Position numbers and translations under genes: made by a program. The notes beneath the pieces were generated by a model. That model searched no databases. It was not told where the DNA came from and saw only the letters and a list, made by a program, of their open reading frames with translations. Shown one piece after another: positions 1 to 8,595 of a stretch of 64,000 nt of DNA (positions within the stretch are counted from its first letter, which is position 1; every line of letters starts with the position of its first letter). Origin of the DNA: Gordonibacter faecis (GTDB lineage: Bacteria; Actinomycetota; Coriobacteriia; Coriobacteriales; Eggerthellaceae); contig NZ_JASJEU010000024.1 of assembly GCF_030077735.1 (NCBI RefSeq), positions 62,001 through 126,000 on the forward strand, written 5' to 3'.

Positions 1-1810
1 GCTTGGCGGCGTAGGAGAAGGAAAGTTCCACCGGGCTGGGGGCTTCGCAGAGGCCATCTTCGAAGAGGTTGGCTTGCTGGCCTACTTCGAGGGTCAGGGG
101 TTCTTCAGGGAGAGTGAGACCGTAGGGCATCAGGTGGTTGTTGTTGGCCAGAAGGCCGAGGTTCCAGGGGTAGCTGCCAGCTTCGTTATAGGGGCAGTAG
201 ATGGAGACGTTTGTGCAGGTGGCGAGGGCGTCTTCGGCTACCTCGGGGGTGTTGAAGGCGACGATGCGAGTGAGCGCTTCGCAGGAGGCGAAGGCGCGGG
301 AGTTGATTGATTGCACGCTTGCGGGAAGCCAGATGTCGGCGAGAGACGTGGCTTCAAAGGCGCGCTCGTCAATGTGTTGCAGGGTGCCAGGAAGACTCAC
401 GCTTGCGAGGTTCGCACATCCTGCAAAGGCGGCTTCCCCAATGGTCGTTATTCCGGCGGGAAGCTTCACGCTGGTCAGTGAGCCGCGGTTTGCGAAGGCG
501 TTGGTGGCAATGGTACTCACGCGGTACGACACGCCGTTGATCTTGGCGGATGCGGGGATTTCAAAGTCAGATGCGGGGTCTTCTGCACCTTCCCAGCTAA
601 CAGAGAGTGTATAGTCATCCAGAAGCGTAAACACCAACCCGCTTGCGGCGGATTCCACCTCGGGGTGCGCCGTTGCGCCCAGCTCGGCAGGTTCGGCAAA
701 GTGCTCAAAGCCAGCCGCTTCCCACACAGCCTTGCGCTCGTTGTAGTCTTCCCCTGCTGGCAGTGCCACCACAACAGAGGACTTAACCTCATCGGCAAAC
801 GCCGTCGCATCAATCTCGCGCACGTTCCCAAGTGCGGTAATCGACGTTAAATCCTTGCAACCAGCAAGGGCATATTCGCCAATAGTTTCCGTCTCAAGCG
901 GAACCACAACGGCCGCGCCTACTTTCGGTGGGCACACGATGAGGGTCTTCATATCTTTCGAAAATAGCATCCCTGCCTGCGTTGCGAAGGTGGTGCTGCC
1001 ATCCCCGGCAGTGAGTGAGGAACCCTGGCATCGGGAAAATGCCAGGGCGGGAATGAATTTGGTTGAACCGGGGATGGTGACAGCACCCTCCTTGCCCTCG
1101 GGAATGAGCAGGAGATGCGAGTAGTCTTTGGAAAACAGCATGCGGTCCAACGACGAAAAGCCCTCGTTGCGGGGGCTTACGTGGACCTGCTTGAGCGACG
1201 AGCAGCCTTTCAGCGCCTCGTCGTCAACAGCTTTGATTGTTTCAGGAAGAAAGAGGGACTCTACAGAAGAGTCAGTGAATGCCCCCCCCCCCCCCGAGGT
1301 TTTTGAGGGCAGTTACCGTGTAGGTTTCGGAACCGCTCGCAACCTGGGCGGGAACGCTAAGGTGGGCGCTATTGGCAACGCAGCCGACGAGCGCCGCTGT
1401 TTTGCTTGACGCGTCCACCTCAAACACAAGACCGTCGGCGACGATAGACGTAAGGGAATCTGACGAACCCGCAGGTAGCGGTACCGTGCCTGCTACCTGG
1501 TCAGATGCACCAGTAGCGTCGGTGGAACCGGACACATTCGTGGTTTGCTTCTCGTTCGTGGAAGGTTGGTCGAGGGGTACCTGTTGGGAGAACTGAGCAG
1601 CGTCGCTACTCACACTCGAAGATTCAGTGGCATCCTCCGCGCCTGTAGCGTTGGAGGTTTCCGGGGCTAAAGGCTCAGAATGCCCCCCCCCCCCCGGAGG
1701 TTTTCGGATGGTGCGTCTGCGAAAGCAGGCAGCGTGCCGGTCGCCAAGGTCAGCGCGAGCACCGATGCGCACGCAACCTTGCCAAGCCGCAAAGCTCGAC
1801 GAGTAATCAT
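1..1810 (-). CDS. BspA-like leucine-rich-repeat surface protein, out of frame at two poly-G tracts (partial)
   Basis: The ATG at 1810 follows a purine-rich AAAGGGACAAGGGACAA leader and opens a clear signal peptide (MITRRALRLGKVA, then a hydrophobic stretch ending PAFADA). A Ser/Thr/Asp-rich linker follows, then LRR_5-type repeats of the BspA family (pattern AF..C..L..V.LP), reading off the window at base 1. As written, the signal-peptide frame stops at 1667-1669 after 47 codons. The linker lies in another frame and the LRR part returns to the first frame. Both shifts fall exactly at G runs (minus strand) at 1683-1695 (13 G) and 1282-1295 (14 G). With 14 and 13 G respectively the whole gene is open and restores the LRR motif GGGGAFTDSSVESL. 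The role is probably cell-surface adhesion. Either a phase-variable gene in the OFF state or homopolymer sequencing error would explain this. Confidence 0.8.
1282..1295. repeat. Poly-C/G homopolymer tract (14) inside LRR gene
   Basis: Fourteen consecutive C on the plus strand, read as G14 in the LRR gene. The upstream frame ends 3 codons after the tract (..GGGIH stop). Thirteen G would give ..KNLGGGGAFTDS.., which restores the conserved AF of the LRR_5 repeat. The coding-strand flanks AAAACCTC and CATTC are shared with the other tract. Confidence 0.95.
1683..1695. repeat. Poly-C/G homopolymer tract (13) just after the signal peptide
   Basis: Thirteen consecutive C on the plus strand (G13 in the gene), located about 11 codons after the predicted signal cleavage site. 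The current length puts TAG in frame at 1667-1669. One extra G, or two fewer, joins the signal peptide to the downstream linker. Confidence 0.95.
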
Positions 1811-2137
1811 TTGTCCCTTGTCCCTTTACTTCAAAACTTCCGTGCATTTCCCGATGCACGTATCCCCTCTATGCGGGATATGTTCTGCATAGTAGCACGC
1901 GAATTGCGAATGTGAAGGGGTGCCGGACTTAGCCGCCTCGGGAAGAAGCCATGACACAAGAAGCAATATTCGCAGGTAGGTGCCCTCCCCCGTGAGGCAC
2001 GGCAAAGTACCTTCCTGCGATGCATGTCTCCATCGTTTCTCCACAACTTACGTTAACATAATCTGCCGAAGATGAGCCCCCGCCCCACGCCAGCGCGTAT
2101 ACTTGAACGCACTACCTACCAGAAAGCGAGTCGCCCC
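1811..2137. other. Divergent intergenic region, LRR gene / yaiI
   Basis: This 327-bp region is comparatively AT-rich and separates the divergent LRR gene and yaiI. It should hold both promoters, but I find no convincing -35/-10 pair, tRNA or small gene. Short open frames here lack ribosome binding sites and recognisable similarity. Confidence 0.5.
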
Positions 2138-2632
2138 ATGAAACCTACCGTCTTCATCGATGCCGATGCCTGCCCCGTAACCTCGGAGGCGCTTGAGGTG
2201 GCGCGTGCGTGCAAGGTGCCGGTTGTCATTGCGGGCAACTCCACGCAGAATCTCGCGCGGCACATCAAGCGCGGTGATTTGCGCACGCCCACCGACGGAT
2301 TCTGGGTGGATACGCTGGCGGTTGGCGTGGGTTCCGACGCGGCGGATTTCGCCATTGTTCAGGAGCTTTCGCGCGGCGACGTGGTGGTGACGCAAGACAT
2401 TGGCCTTGCCGCCATGGCCTTCGGACGCGGCGCGCGAGCCATCGGCGTGCGCGGCCGCGTATACACGCTGGCCACCATCGACTTAGACATGCACATCCGC
2501 CACGAGGAAAAGAAGCTGCGCCGCCAGGGTGGCCGCACCCGCGGCCCCGCCCCCTTCGAAGACGACGACCGCGACCGCTTCACCACCAACCTCCGCCGCC
2601 TCATAGAGGAATCCCTCCGCGAAGAGGCGTGA
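2138..2632 (+). CDS. yaiI: UPF0178/DUF188 family protein, YaiI-like
   Basis: 164-aa protein of the YaiI/YqxD (DUF188) family. The N-terminus KPTVFIDADACPV is the family signature, and the VVTQDIGLAAMAF segment is also typical. The fold is regarded as PIN-like and the conserved acidic residues suggest a nuclease-type metal site, but no function is established. I chose the ATG at 2138 because the family motif begins right after it. The frame extends further upstream without similarity. Its neighbour at 2772 is convergent. The C-terminal tail is Arg/Glu-rich. Confidence 0.88.
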   Translation: MKPTVFIDADACPVTSEALEVARACKVPVVIAGNSTQNLARHIKRGDLRTPTDGFWVDTLAVGVGSDAADFAIVQELSRGDVVVTQDIGLAAMAFGRGARAIGVRGRVYTLATIDLDMHIRHEEKKLRRQGGRTRGPAPFEDDDRDRFTTNLRRLIEESLREEA

Positions 2633-2640
2633 AGTAGTTT

Positions 2641-2732
2641 CCGTAGGGCAAGGGTTCTACCCTTGCCGCTCAACAACAATAAACATGCAGGTCAGACACG
2701 GTTGACGGCAAGGGCAGAGCCCTGCCCTACGG
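2641..2732. repeat. REP-like palindromic intergenic sequence between convergent genes
   Basis: Outer arms CCGTAGGGC (2641-2649) and GCCCTACGG (2724-2732) enclose a perfect 9-bp hairpin, GGCAAGGGT/ACCCTTGCC at 2647-2667, and a second imperfect one near 2707-2728. It lies between the convergent 3' ends of yaiI and the DUF2130 gene, so it may act as a bidirectional terminator or be a REP-type repeat. Confidence 0.6.
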
Positions 2733-2771
2733 CCAACCTGCCACGTATTAGATCAATGCAATAGAAAGCGC

Positions 2772-4136
2772 TTACGAAGCCGCAGCCTCCCCTTCCTCGC
2801 CTTCGTCGTGGAGGGCTTCGAAGGCGGCTTTCATGGTGGGGTTGTTCCTGGTCAGGCGTTTGATGGTGAGGTCTTGGGCCTTGTTGTTGGCCAGGCGCAG
2901 GTTGTTCTCGGAGGACAGCAGGGCCTCTTTCGTTTTCTGTAGGTGCGTGATGGTTTTGTCGATCTCGTCGATGGCGGTTTGGAACTTGCGGCTGGCCAGG
3001 TCATAGTTGCGCGCGAAGCCGGCCTTGAACGTTTCCATCTGCTCTTCAAAGTTCGTAATGTCGATGTTCTGGTTCCGCACCACGGCCAGTTCGGCCTTGT
3101 AGGCCAGCGAGTTCAGCGCCGCGTTGCGCAGAATGGAGATAAGCGGGATGAAGAACTGCGGACGGATGACATACATTTTCTCGAAGCGCCACGACACGTC
3201 CACGATGCCCTGGTTGTACAGTTCGCTCTCCGGCTCCAGCAGCGTCACCAGCACAGCGTATTCACAGCCCTTTTTCGCGCGGTCGGCGTCGAGCTTCTTG
3301 AAGAAGTCCTCATTCTTGTGGCGATGCGACGAATCGTCGGACTCGTTTTTCATCTCGAACATGATGGAGATAATCTCGTTGCCGTCCTCGTCGCATTCGC
3401 GGAAGATGAAGTCACCCTTGCTGCCCTCAGAGGCGTCGTTGTCCTTCTCGAAGTAGGCATGCGGAAACGCGGTGGCGCGCAGCTTGTTAAACTCGGTCTC
3501 GCAGTGCTGCTCAAGCGACTCGCCCACCATCTTGGTGGACAGGCGCGCCTTCATGTCGCGATAGCGCTCGATCTCTCCCTCTTTGTAGGCAATGATGTCG
3601 TCTTTTGCCTTCAGCTCAATGGCAAGCTGTTCCTTGAGAGCGCTTGTGGCCTGGCTCTTTTCGGCCTCCTTGAGCGCCACCTGTGCGGCCAGTGCATCGC
3701 GCTCACGCTCAAGCGCCGCGCGGGCTTGTTCAACGGCCAGTTTCTTTTCGGTTTCGAACGCAGCGGCCTGCGCGGCGGTGCGCTGCTCCAGTTCGGCAAT
3801 GCGCGCGTCCTTCGCCGCCGCAGCCTCGGCTAGCGCACGCTCGCGTTCGGCCTGGGCGAGGCGCGCCTCGTTTTCGCGCTCACACTTCGCCGCTTCCAGG
3901 CGCGCTTCCAACTCTGCGATGCGCCGCTCGCGCTCGGCCACGCCTTCCTGTGCCTGACCGAGGGCTTGCGCCACGGCCAACTCTACGGCCTGCTTCTTTT
4001 CGGCGGCCAAAAGTTCCTCGTGGCGGCGCACTTCGCGGTCGAACTCTGCGTCACGCACCTGCTTCACAATGGCGGCAAACCCCGCCTCATCAATGGTGAA
4101 CACCTCGCCGCAGCGCGGGCACTTAATCTCGTTCAT
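2772..4136 (-). CDS. DUF2130 domain protein (coiled coil plus nuclease-like C-terminal domain)
   Basis: 454 aa. The N-terminus carries a CPRCG zinc-knuckle half (MNEIKCPRCGEVFT). Residues of about 40-200 are a long Ala/Glu/Arg/Lys-rich coiled coil. The C-terminal half is the DUF2130 domain, with GDFIF....IMFEMKNE followed by a Lys/Asp-rich segment (FFKKLDADRAKKGCEYAVLV). The D....ExK spacing resembles the PD-(D/E)XK nuclease core, which is my inference. I chose the ATG at 4136 because GAGAAGGAG sits at the right spacing; the upstream GTG (4142) overlaps that site. Single-gene unit; cellular role unknown. Confidence 0.85.
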   Translation of the reverse strand: MNEIKCPRCGEVFTIDEAGFAAIVKQVRDAEFDREVRRHEELLAAEKKQAVELAVAQALGQAQEGVAERERRIAELEARLEAAKCERENEARLAQAERERALAEAAAAKDARIAELEQRTAAQAAAFETEKKLAVEQARAALERERDALAAQVALKEAEKSQATSALKEQLAIELKAKDDIIAYKEGEIERYRDMKARLSTKMVGESLEQHCETEFNKLRATAFPHAYFEKDNDASEGSKGDFIFRECDEDGNEIISIMFEMKNESDDSSHRHKNEDFFKKLDADRAKKGCEYAVLVTLLEPESELYNQGIVDVSWRFEKMYVIRPQFFIPLISILRNAALNSLAYKAELAVVRNQNIDITNFEEQMETFKAGFARNYDLASRKFQTAIDEIDKTITHLQKTKEALLSSENNLRLANNKAQDLTIKRLTRNNPTMKAAFEALHDEGEEGEAAAS

Positions 4137-4195
4137 ACGCACTCCTTCTCTCGCCGTCGATTCTACCCCATCAAACTCCCCACCGCGCCCCTTCC

Positions 4196-4240
4196 ATAAA
4201 AGTGTGACGCGCTATCGCTAAGACGCTCCTGCCTTTCGGG
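4196..4240 (+). repeat. Partial copy of a dispersed hairpin repeat
   Basis: The segment AAAAGTGTGACGCGCTATCG matches the first hairpin arm of the dispersed repeats at 54444, 61322 and 19339. Only this first part is recognisable here. It lies upstream of the gdhA promoter. Confidence 0.5.
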
Positions 4241-4269
4241 GCGGTGTTTGTTTCAAAACGTTTAAATAA

Positions 4270-4299
4270 CCGACACCGTCGGGAATGCCACCGTATAAT
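4270..4299 (+). promoter_or_regulatory. Putative sigma-70-type promoter of gdhA
   Basis: A perfect -10 hexamer TATAAT at 4294-4299 is preceded by a weak -35 CCGACA at 4270-4275, with an 18-bp spacer. The gdhA start lies about 40 bp further downstream. Confidence 0.6.
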
Positions 4300-4339
4300 G
4301 GCAGTACATGCAACCATCCCCCTAAGGAGGCGCCCGCCT

Positions 4340-5671
4340 ATGAGTTACGTGCAGAACGTCATCGAGCAGGTCAAGGCCAAGAACCCGAACGAACCGGAGT
4401 TCATCCAGGCCGTCACCGAAGTGCTCACATCCCTGGAGCCGGTCATCGAGTCGAACCCCGCCTACGAGAAGGCCGGCCTGCTCGAACGCATCGTCGAGCC
4501 GGAGCGCGTGGTCATGTTCCGCGTGCCGTGGGTGGACGACGCCGGCAACGTGCACGTGAACCGCGGTTACCGCGTACAGTTCAACAGCTGCCTCGGACCC
4601 TACAAGGGCGGCCTGCGCCTGCACCCGTCGGTGAACCTGGGCATTATCAAGTTCCTCGGCTTCGAGCAGATTTTCAAGAACAGCCTGACTACGCTCCCCA
4701 TGGGCGGCGGCAAGGGCGGCTGCGACTTCGACCCGAAGGGCAAGTCGGACATGGAAATCATGCGCTTCTGCCAAAGCTTCATGACCGAACTGTGCAAGCA
4801 TATTGGCGCTGACACCGACGTGCCGGCCGGCGACATTGGCACGGGCGCGCGCGAGATTGGCTTCATGTTTGGCCAGTACAAGCGCATCCGCAACGTCTGG
4901 GAAGGCGTACTCACGGGCAAGGGGCTGTCCTATGGCGGCTCGCTCGCCCGCACGCAGGCCACGGGCTACGGCCTGGTGTACTTCGTGCAGGAGTACCTGA
5001 CCTGCCACAACGACTCCTTCGAGGGCAAGACCGTGGCCGTGTCCGGCTCCGGCAACGTGGCCATTTACGCCACCGAGAAGGCGCAGCAGCTGGGCGCGAA
5101 GGTGGTCACGCTGTCCGACTCCACCGGTTGGATTCACGACCCGGCAGGCATCGATCTGGACCTGGTGAAGCAGATCAAGGAAGTGGAGCGCGGCCGCATC
5201 AGCGAGTACGCGAAGCGCAAGGACGGCGTGGAGTACCACGACGGCCGCGGCGTGTGGAGCGTGCCGGTGGACATCGCGCTGCCGTGCGCCACGCAGAACG
5301 AACTGCTGATTGACGACGCGAAGCAACTCGTGGCGAACGGCTGCAAGATTGTGGCCGAGGGCGCGAACATGCCCACCACGATAGACGCCACCGACTACCT
5401 TATGGAGAACGGCGTGGTGTTCTGCCCCGGCAAGGCGGCGAACGCCGGCGGCGTGGCCACCTCTGGTTTGGAGATGTCGCAGAACTCCGAGCGCCTGAGC
5501 TGGACGTTTGAGGAAGTAGACGCCAAGTTGCAGGGCATCATGAAGAACATCTATCACGCGGCCGACGACGCGGCGCGCGAGTACGGCCACGAGGGCAACT
5601 ACGTCATGGGCGCAAACATCGCCGGCTTCAAGAAGCTCGCTGACGCCATGATGGCCCAGGGCATCGTGTAA
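4340..5671 (+). CDS. gdhA: NADP-specific glutamate dehydrogenase
   Basis: 443 aa, the normal length of bacterial hexameric GdhA. It makes glutamate from 2-oxoglutarate and ammonium (cytoplasm). The substrate-binding/catalytic lysine region PMGGGKGGCDFDPKGKSD, the NAD(P)-binding SGSGNVAIYA and the GAREIGFMFGQYKR segment are all present. Start ATG 4340 is set by a near-perfect Shine-Dalgarno, TAAGGAGG (4323-4330). A monocistronic unit with a strong promoter upstream and a strong hairpin terminator downstream. Confidence 0.97.
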   Translation: MSYVQNVIEQVKAKNPNEPEFIQAVTEVLTSLEPVIESNPAYEKAGLLERIVEPERVVMFRVPWVDDAGNVHVNRGYRVQFNSCLGPYKGGLRLHPSVNLGIIKFLGFEQIFKNSLTTLPMGGGKGGCDFDPKGKSDMEIMRFCQSFMTELCKHIGADTDVPAGDIGTGAREIGFMFGQYKRIRNVWEGVLTGKGLSYGGSLARTQATGYGLVYFVQEYLTCHNDSFEGKTVAVSGSGNVAIYATEKAQQLGAKVVTLSDSTGWIHDPAGIDLDLVKQIKEVERGRISEYAKRKDGVEYHDGRGVWSVPVDIALPCATQNELLIDDAKQLVANGCKIVAEGANMPTTIDATDYLMENGVVFCPGKAANAGGVATSGLEMSQNSERLSWTFEEVDAKLQGIMKNIYHAADDAAREYGHEGNYVMGANIAGFKKLADAMMAQGIV

Positions 5672-5701
5672 GCGGACGCGCGGACATACCTGCGAGATTG
5701 A

Positions 5702-5727
5702 AACGACCCCGCCTCGGCGGGGTCGTT
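5702..5727 (+). terminator. Strong hairpin terminator after gdhA
   Basis: A perfect 12-bp stem AACGACCCCGCC / GGCGGGGTCGTT with a TC loop, 30 bp after the gdhA stop. There is only a short T stretch after it. It lies between convergent genes. Confidence 0.8.
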
Positions 5728-5809
5728 GTACATTCGGGGAACGTTAGGAAATTCGGGGCCGGTGCTGCCAGTTCCAAAAAGTTCCGGAACGGTCTACCCC
5801 TTCTCGCGC

Positions 5810-6730
5810 TTAGAGTTCCTGAATAACCTTCGCCGACACCACGTTGTGCGGGGAGATGATGATGGCGCCCACCGAACCAAGTTCCGGGGCGTCCACGTAG
5901 AACGTGCCTTCCACCGTTTCACCCATGACGAACAGGTCCTCGTCTTGCGTCGAAAGCACGATGTCGATGCCTTCCACGTCCTTGACGCGCTCCTTGTCAT
6001 CCACGAGGGCCACCACGAAATCCACCTGGTGACGCTTGAAGTACGCAATCTGCTTTTCCAACATAATGGACGACGCGGGTCGGGCCACCGAGAACACGCC
6101 GAAGCGGTGCTCGCCCTTCTTCAAGATGACGCCTTCCTCATAGGTGCTGAGGTTTTTGGTGTCGAGCGCAAACACCGTCGCGCCCTTGTCTTCGTAGCTT
6201 TTCTGAGCGTCAGCCACATTGAGAGTCTTCTTCTTTTTGGCGGCGTCGGTGGATGTGTCGATAGAGGCATCAGGCGTCGACTTCGGTTCCGCCGAAGGAG
6301 CAGCATCAGCGTCAGTGGCAGGTGTGCCAGAAGCATCCACGGGTTTCTTTGGCGCATCTGCCTCACGCCCCTGATCAGCGGATTTCTCTCCGTCAGGCAC
6401 CTGTGCCCCATCAAGCGGCGCTCCCGCTCCCAATGGCTCTTCCCCCAACCCCGCAGCCTCAGGCGCAGTTGTTGACCCAGACGTGGCCGAAGCCCCCGAA
6501 CCCTTCTCCGCCTGATCCTGCTTGGCCGCAGCCGCAATGGCAGGATCGGCCGTGCCCGGATACACGATGGCAGTATAGCCTTCCATGCTGCCGAACGTAT
6601 CATCCAAGTTGGAGGCCGCCACGTTCCAGGAATGACCCGCAAGGATATACCATCCCAAGCCGCAGAGGCTCAGAACAATAAGCCCCGCGAACACGAGGAG
6701 CGCGATTTTTTCCCGAGAAGTAACCGACAT
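5810..6730 (-). CDS. Membrane-anchored protein with phosphoesterase-like C-terminal domain, function unknown
   Basis: 306 aa. The ATG at 6730 gives MSVTSREKIALLVFAGL, a single N-terminal membrane anchor (about residues 9-28). A low-complexity Ala/Ser/Pro/Asp-rich linker (roughly 65-160) follows, then a compact C-terminal domain of about 130 aa (ADAQKSYEDKGATVFALDT ... GVFSVARP ... VVALVDDKERVKDVEGIDIV ... GAIIISPHNVVSA). The order of beta strands resembles the catalytic half of UshA/calcineurin-type metallophosphoesterases, but the usual metal-binding motifs (DxH, GNHD, GHTH) are missing. It is either a catalytically dead relative or a different fold. It converges on the gdhA terminator. Confidence 0.6.
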   Translation of the reverse strand: MSVTSREKIALLVFAGLIVLSLCGLGWYILAGHSWNVAASNLDDTFGSMEGYTAIVYPGTADPAIAAAAKQDQAEKGSGASATSGSTTAPEAAGLGEEPLGAGAPLDGAQVPDGEKSADQGREADAPKKPVDASGTPATDADAAPSAEPKSTPDASIDTSTDAAKKKKTLNVADAQKSYEDKGATVFALDTKNLSTYEEGVILKKGEHRFGVFSVARPASSIMLEKQIAYFKRHQVDFVVALVDDKERVKDVEGIDIVLSTQDEDLFVMGETVEGTFYVDAPELGSVGAIIISPHNVVSAKVIQEL

Positions 6731-6833
6731 AGTGAGAGAAATTATACCGCTTGGAAGGCGTCTGGCCGCTTTGTCTCCCAATCGGCAGAATTTCGACAGC
6801 AAACCCTCAGCAGCGCCCCCGCCAAACCGCGCG

Positions 6834-7367
6834 CTACACCAATTTCTCAAAGGCAACGCGGTCGGGCGTGGCTTCCTCAGCATGCGCAATGTAGATAATG
6901 CCGCATTCGGTGTAGCCGCGCTTCGTCATGAGGCGGCGCATGGGCACATTGCCGGGATGCGTATCAATGCGCACGCTGGCGAAACCGCGGTCGTGCACCA
7001 ACCGCTCGGCGTTTTCCAGCAGAAGCGACGCGGCACCGCGGCCTTTGCACGCCGACGACACGGCCACACGGTGCACCACCCCGTAGCTGGGGTCACTCGA
7101 AAGGCAGTCGGTGAGCCACCGCCCGCCCTCAATAAGATCGTAGTCGCGCTCGCCCGCAAACCCCACCATAGCGGTAGCCATGATGCGGCCATCTTCGCCT
7201 TCCACAACATAGGAGTCGCCGCGCGCCACGTCGGCTTCAATCACGTCGCGATGGGGATAGCCACCCTGCCATTGGTCGATGCCGAGCGCGGCAAGCGCGC
7301 GGCGGCCGTCAGCGAGTATATCCATGATGCGGTCGATATCAGACGCGCGGGTCAAACGAAAGTGCAC
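6834..7367 (-). CDS. GNAT family N-acetyltransferase
   Basis: 177 aa single GNAT domain: N-terminal RLTRASDIDRIMDI, the acetyl-CoA pyrophosphate loop VSSACKGRGAASLLLENAE (Q/RxxGxG/A variant) and the C-terminal TKRGYTECGIIY strand. GTG start at 7367 with only a weak purine-rich leader. It lies about 100 bp downstream of an EamA transporter gene on the same strand. It is similar to the GNAT half of the EamA-GNAT fusion at 8596 (shared ALGID....YP near the start and EKL(L/V) at the end). The acceptor substrate is unknown. Confidence 0.88.
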   Translation of the reverse strand: MHFRLTRASDIDRIMDILADGRRALAALGIDQWQGGYPHRDVIEADVARGDSYVVEGEDGRIMATAMVGFAGERDYDLIEGGRWLTDCLSSDPSYGVVHRVAVSSACKGRGAASLLLENAERLVHDRGFASVRIDTHPGNVPMRRLMTKRGYTECGIIYIAHAEEATPDRVAFEKLV

Positions 7368-7466
7368 GGGAGGGTTCTCTTTCTCTCTCGTTCCAGTACC
7401 AAAGGGGCCGATCAGGGTACCACAAACGCGCGCAACGTGGAACCACAGCGCTGCAACAATTCGCCG

Positions 7467-8429
7467 TTATGCTGAATTTTCCGCTGCATCCGCAGTGGGC
7501 GCGGACGTCTCTTCGCGCTGGGTTACCAAAAACACCATGACCAAAATCATCAGCATACCAACAATGTCCACTGGCGTGACCGCGGTGCCCAGCCACACAG
7601 CGGAGATCACTGTCGCCGACACCGGCTCCACGCAACCCACCAGCCCCGCGCGCAGCGGCCCCGCGTCGGTAATGCCTTGCAGGTAGAATAGGTAGGCAAA
7701 AAACGTGCCGATGATCACCATAGCCGCCATCACGCCCACCAACTCAGGCGTGAGGTCCACCGGAATAGTCCACGGCTGCACAAACACGGTTGCCACCGTG
7801 CCGCCTAACAGCATGGCAAGCCCCGTCACAATGAAGCTGCCCCACTTCTCCAGCACCTTGCCGGGAATGAGCGTGTAGCCCGCAAGCGCAAACGCCGACA
7901 TGAAGCCCCAAAACAGCCCCTCAGCAGGGATGGCAAGCACGCCGAAGTTGCCCTTCGTGGCTATGAGGAACGTGCCGCCTATCGCCAGCACCAACCCCAC
8001 GGCCTCGCGCAGCTTCGGCAGGCGGCGCACGCGCACGCATACGATAAACATGATGACCACGAGGCCAAGGCGCTCAAGCACCGTACCCGTGCCCGCGTTC
8101 GTGTAGGAAATGGAAGACAGGTAGCTCACCTGCGTCAGCAGCACGCCAAACAGCGCGAAGGCACCAATGCGCAGAAGCGAACGCTTGTCACGGAAAACGG
8201 CGCGCAGGCGGCTGCGCTCTCTCACGAGGCACACCGTAAGGAAGATAGCCGCGCCCGCCAGCAGGCGCACGCACGTGATCCACGCCACCGGTACGCCAAA
8301 ACCGCTGGTCAAAAGCTGTGCACACGTACCCGAGAAGCCCCAGCAGATACCGCCCAGCGCCGCGAACGCAATGCCGCGCACCACGTGGCTTTCCTGCGAC
8401 GCCGCGCGCGAACCAGCCGCATTCGCCAT
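7467..8429 (-). CDS. EamA/DMT superfamily transporter
   Basis: 320 aa, about ten membrane segments in two EamA repeats (GGICWGFSGTCAQLL in the first, EGLFWGFMSAFALAGYTLIPG opening the second, and the C-terminal CVEPVSATVISAVWLG helix). Drug/metabolite exporters of this family move small solutes across the inner membrane; the substrate cannot be predicted. ATG 8429 has AGGGAGAAGG upstream. It is followed by a stand-alone GNAT gene and preceded by a fused EamA-GNAT paralogue with near-identical motifs, suggesting a local duplication. Confidence 0.9.
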   Translation of the reverse strand: MANAAGSRAASQESHVVRGIAFAALGGICWGFSGTCAQLLTSGFGVPVAWITCVRLLAGAAIFLTVCLVRERSRLRAVFRDKRSLLRIGAFALFGVLLTQVSYLSSISYTNAGTGTVLERLGLVVIMFIVCVRVRRLPKLREAVGLVLAIGGTFLIATKGNFGVLAIPAEGLFWGFMSAFALAGYTLIPGKVLEKWGSFIVTGLAMLLGGTVATVFVQPWTIPVDLTPELVGVMAAMVIIGTFFAYLFYLQGITDAGPLRAGLVGCVEPVSATVISAVWLGTAVTPVDIVGMLMILVMVFLVTQREETSAPTADAAENSA

Positions 8430-8595
8430 TCGCCTTCTCCCTTCCTCACGCCCGTTAAAAGAGCGCCTCTAACGGGCGCATCAGCGCATTGTCGCACGGA
8501 AGCGCACCCCGGTAAAGAGGGAGAGCGGCGTGGCGAAACGGAATGCGAAAAACGTCCGCAGGGGGGCGGCGAAAAAGCGGACCGCGCGCGGCCTT

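Noticed and set aside
4322..5590. 422-codon open frame antisense to gdhA
   Set aside because: Composition (Val/His/Ala/Leu/Arg) is the usual mirror of a high-GC gene. No ribosome binding site or domain, and gdhA on the other strand is certain.
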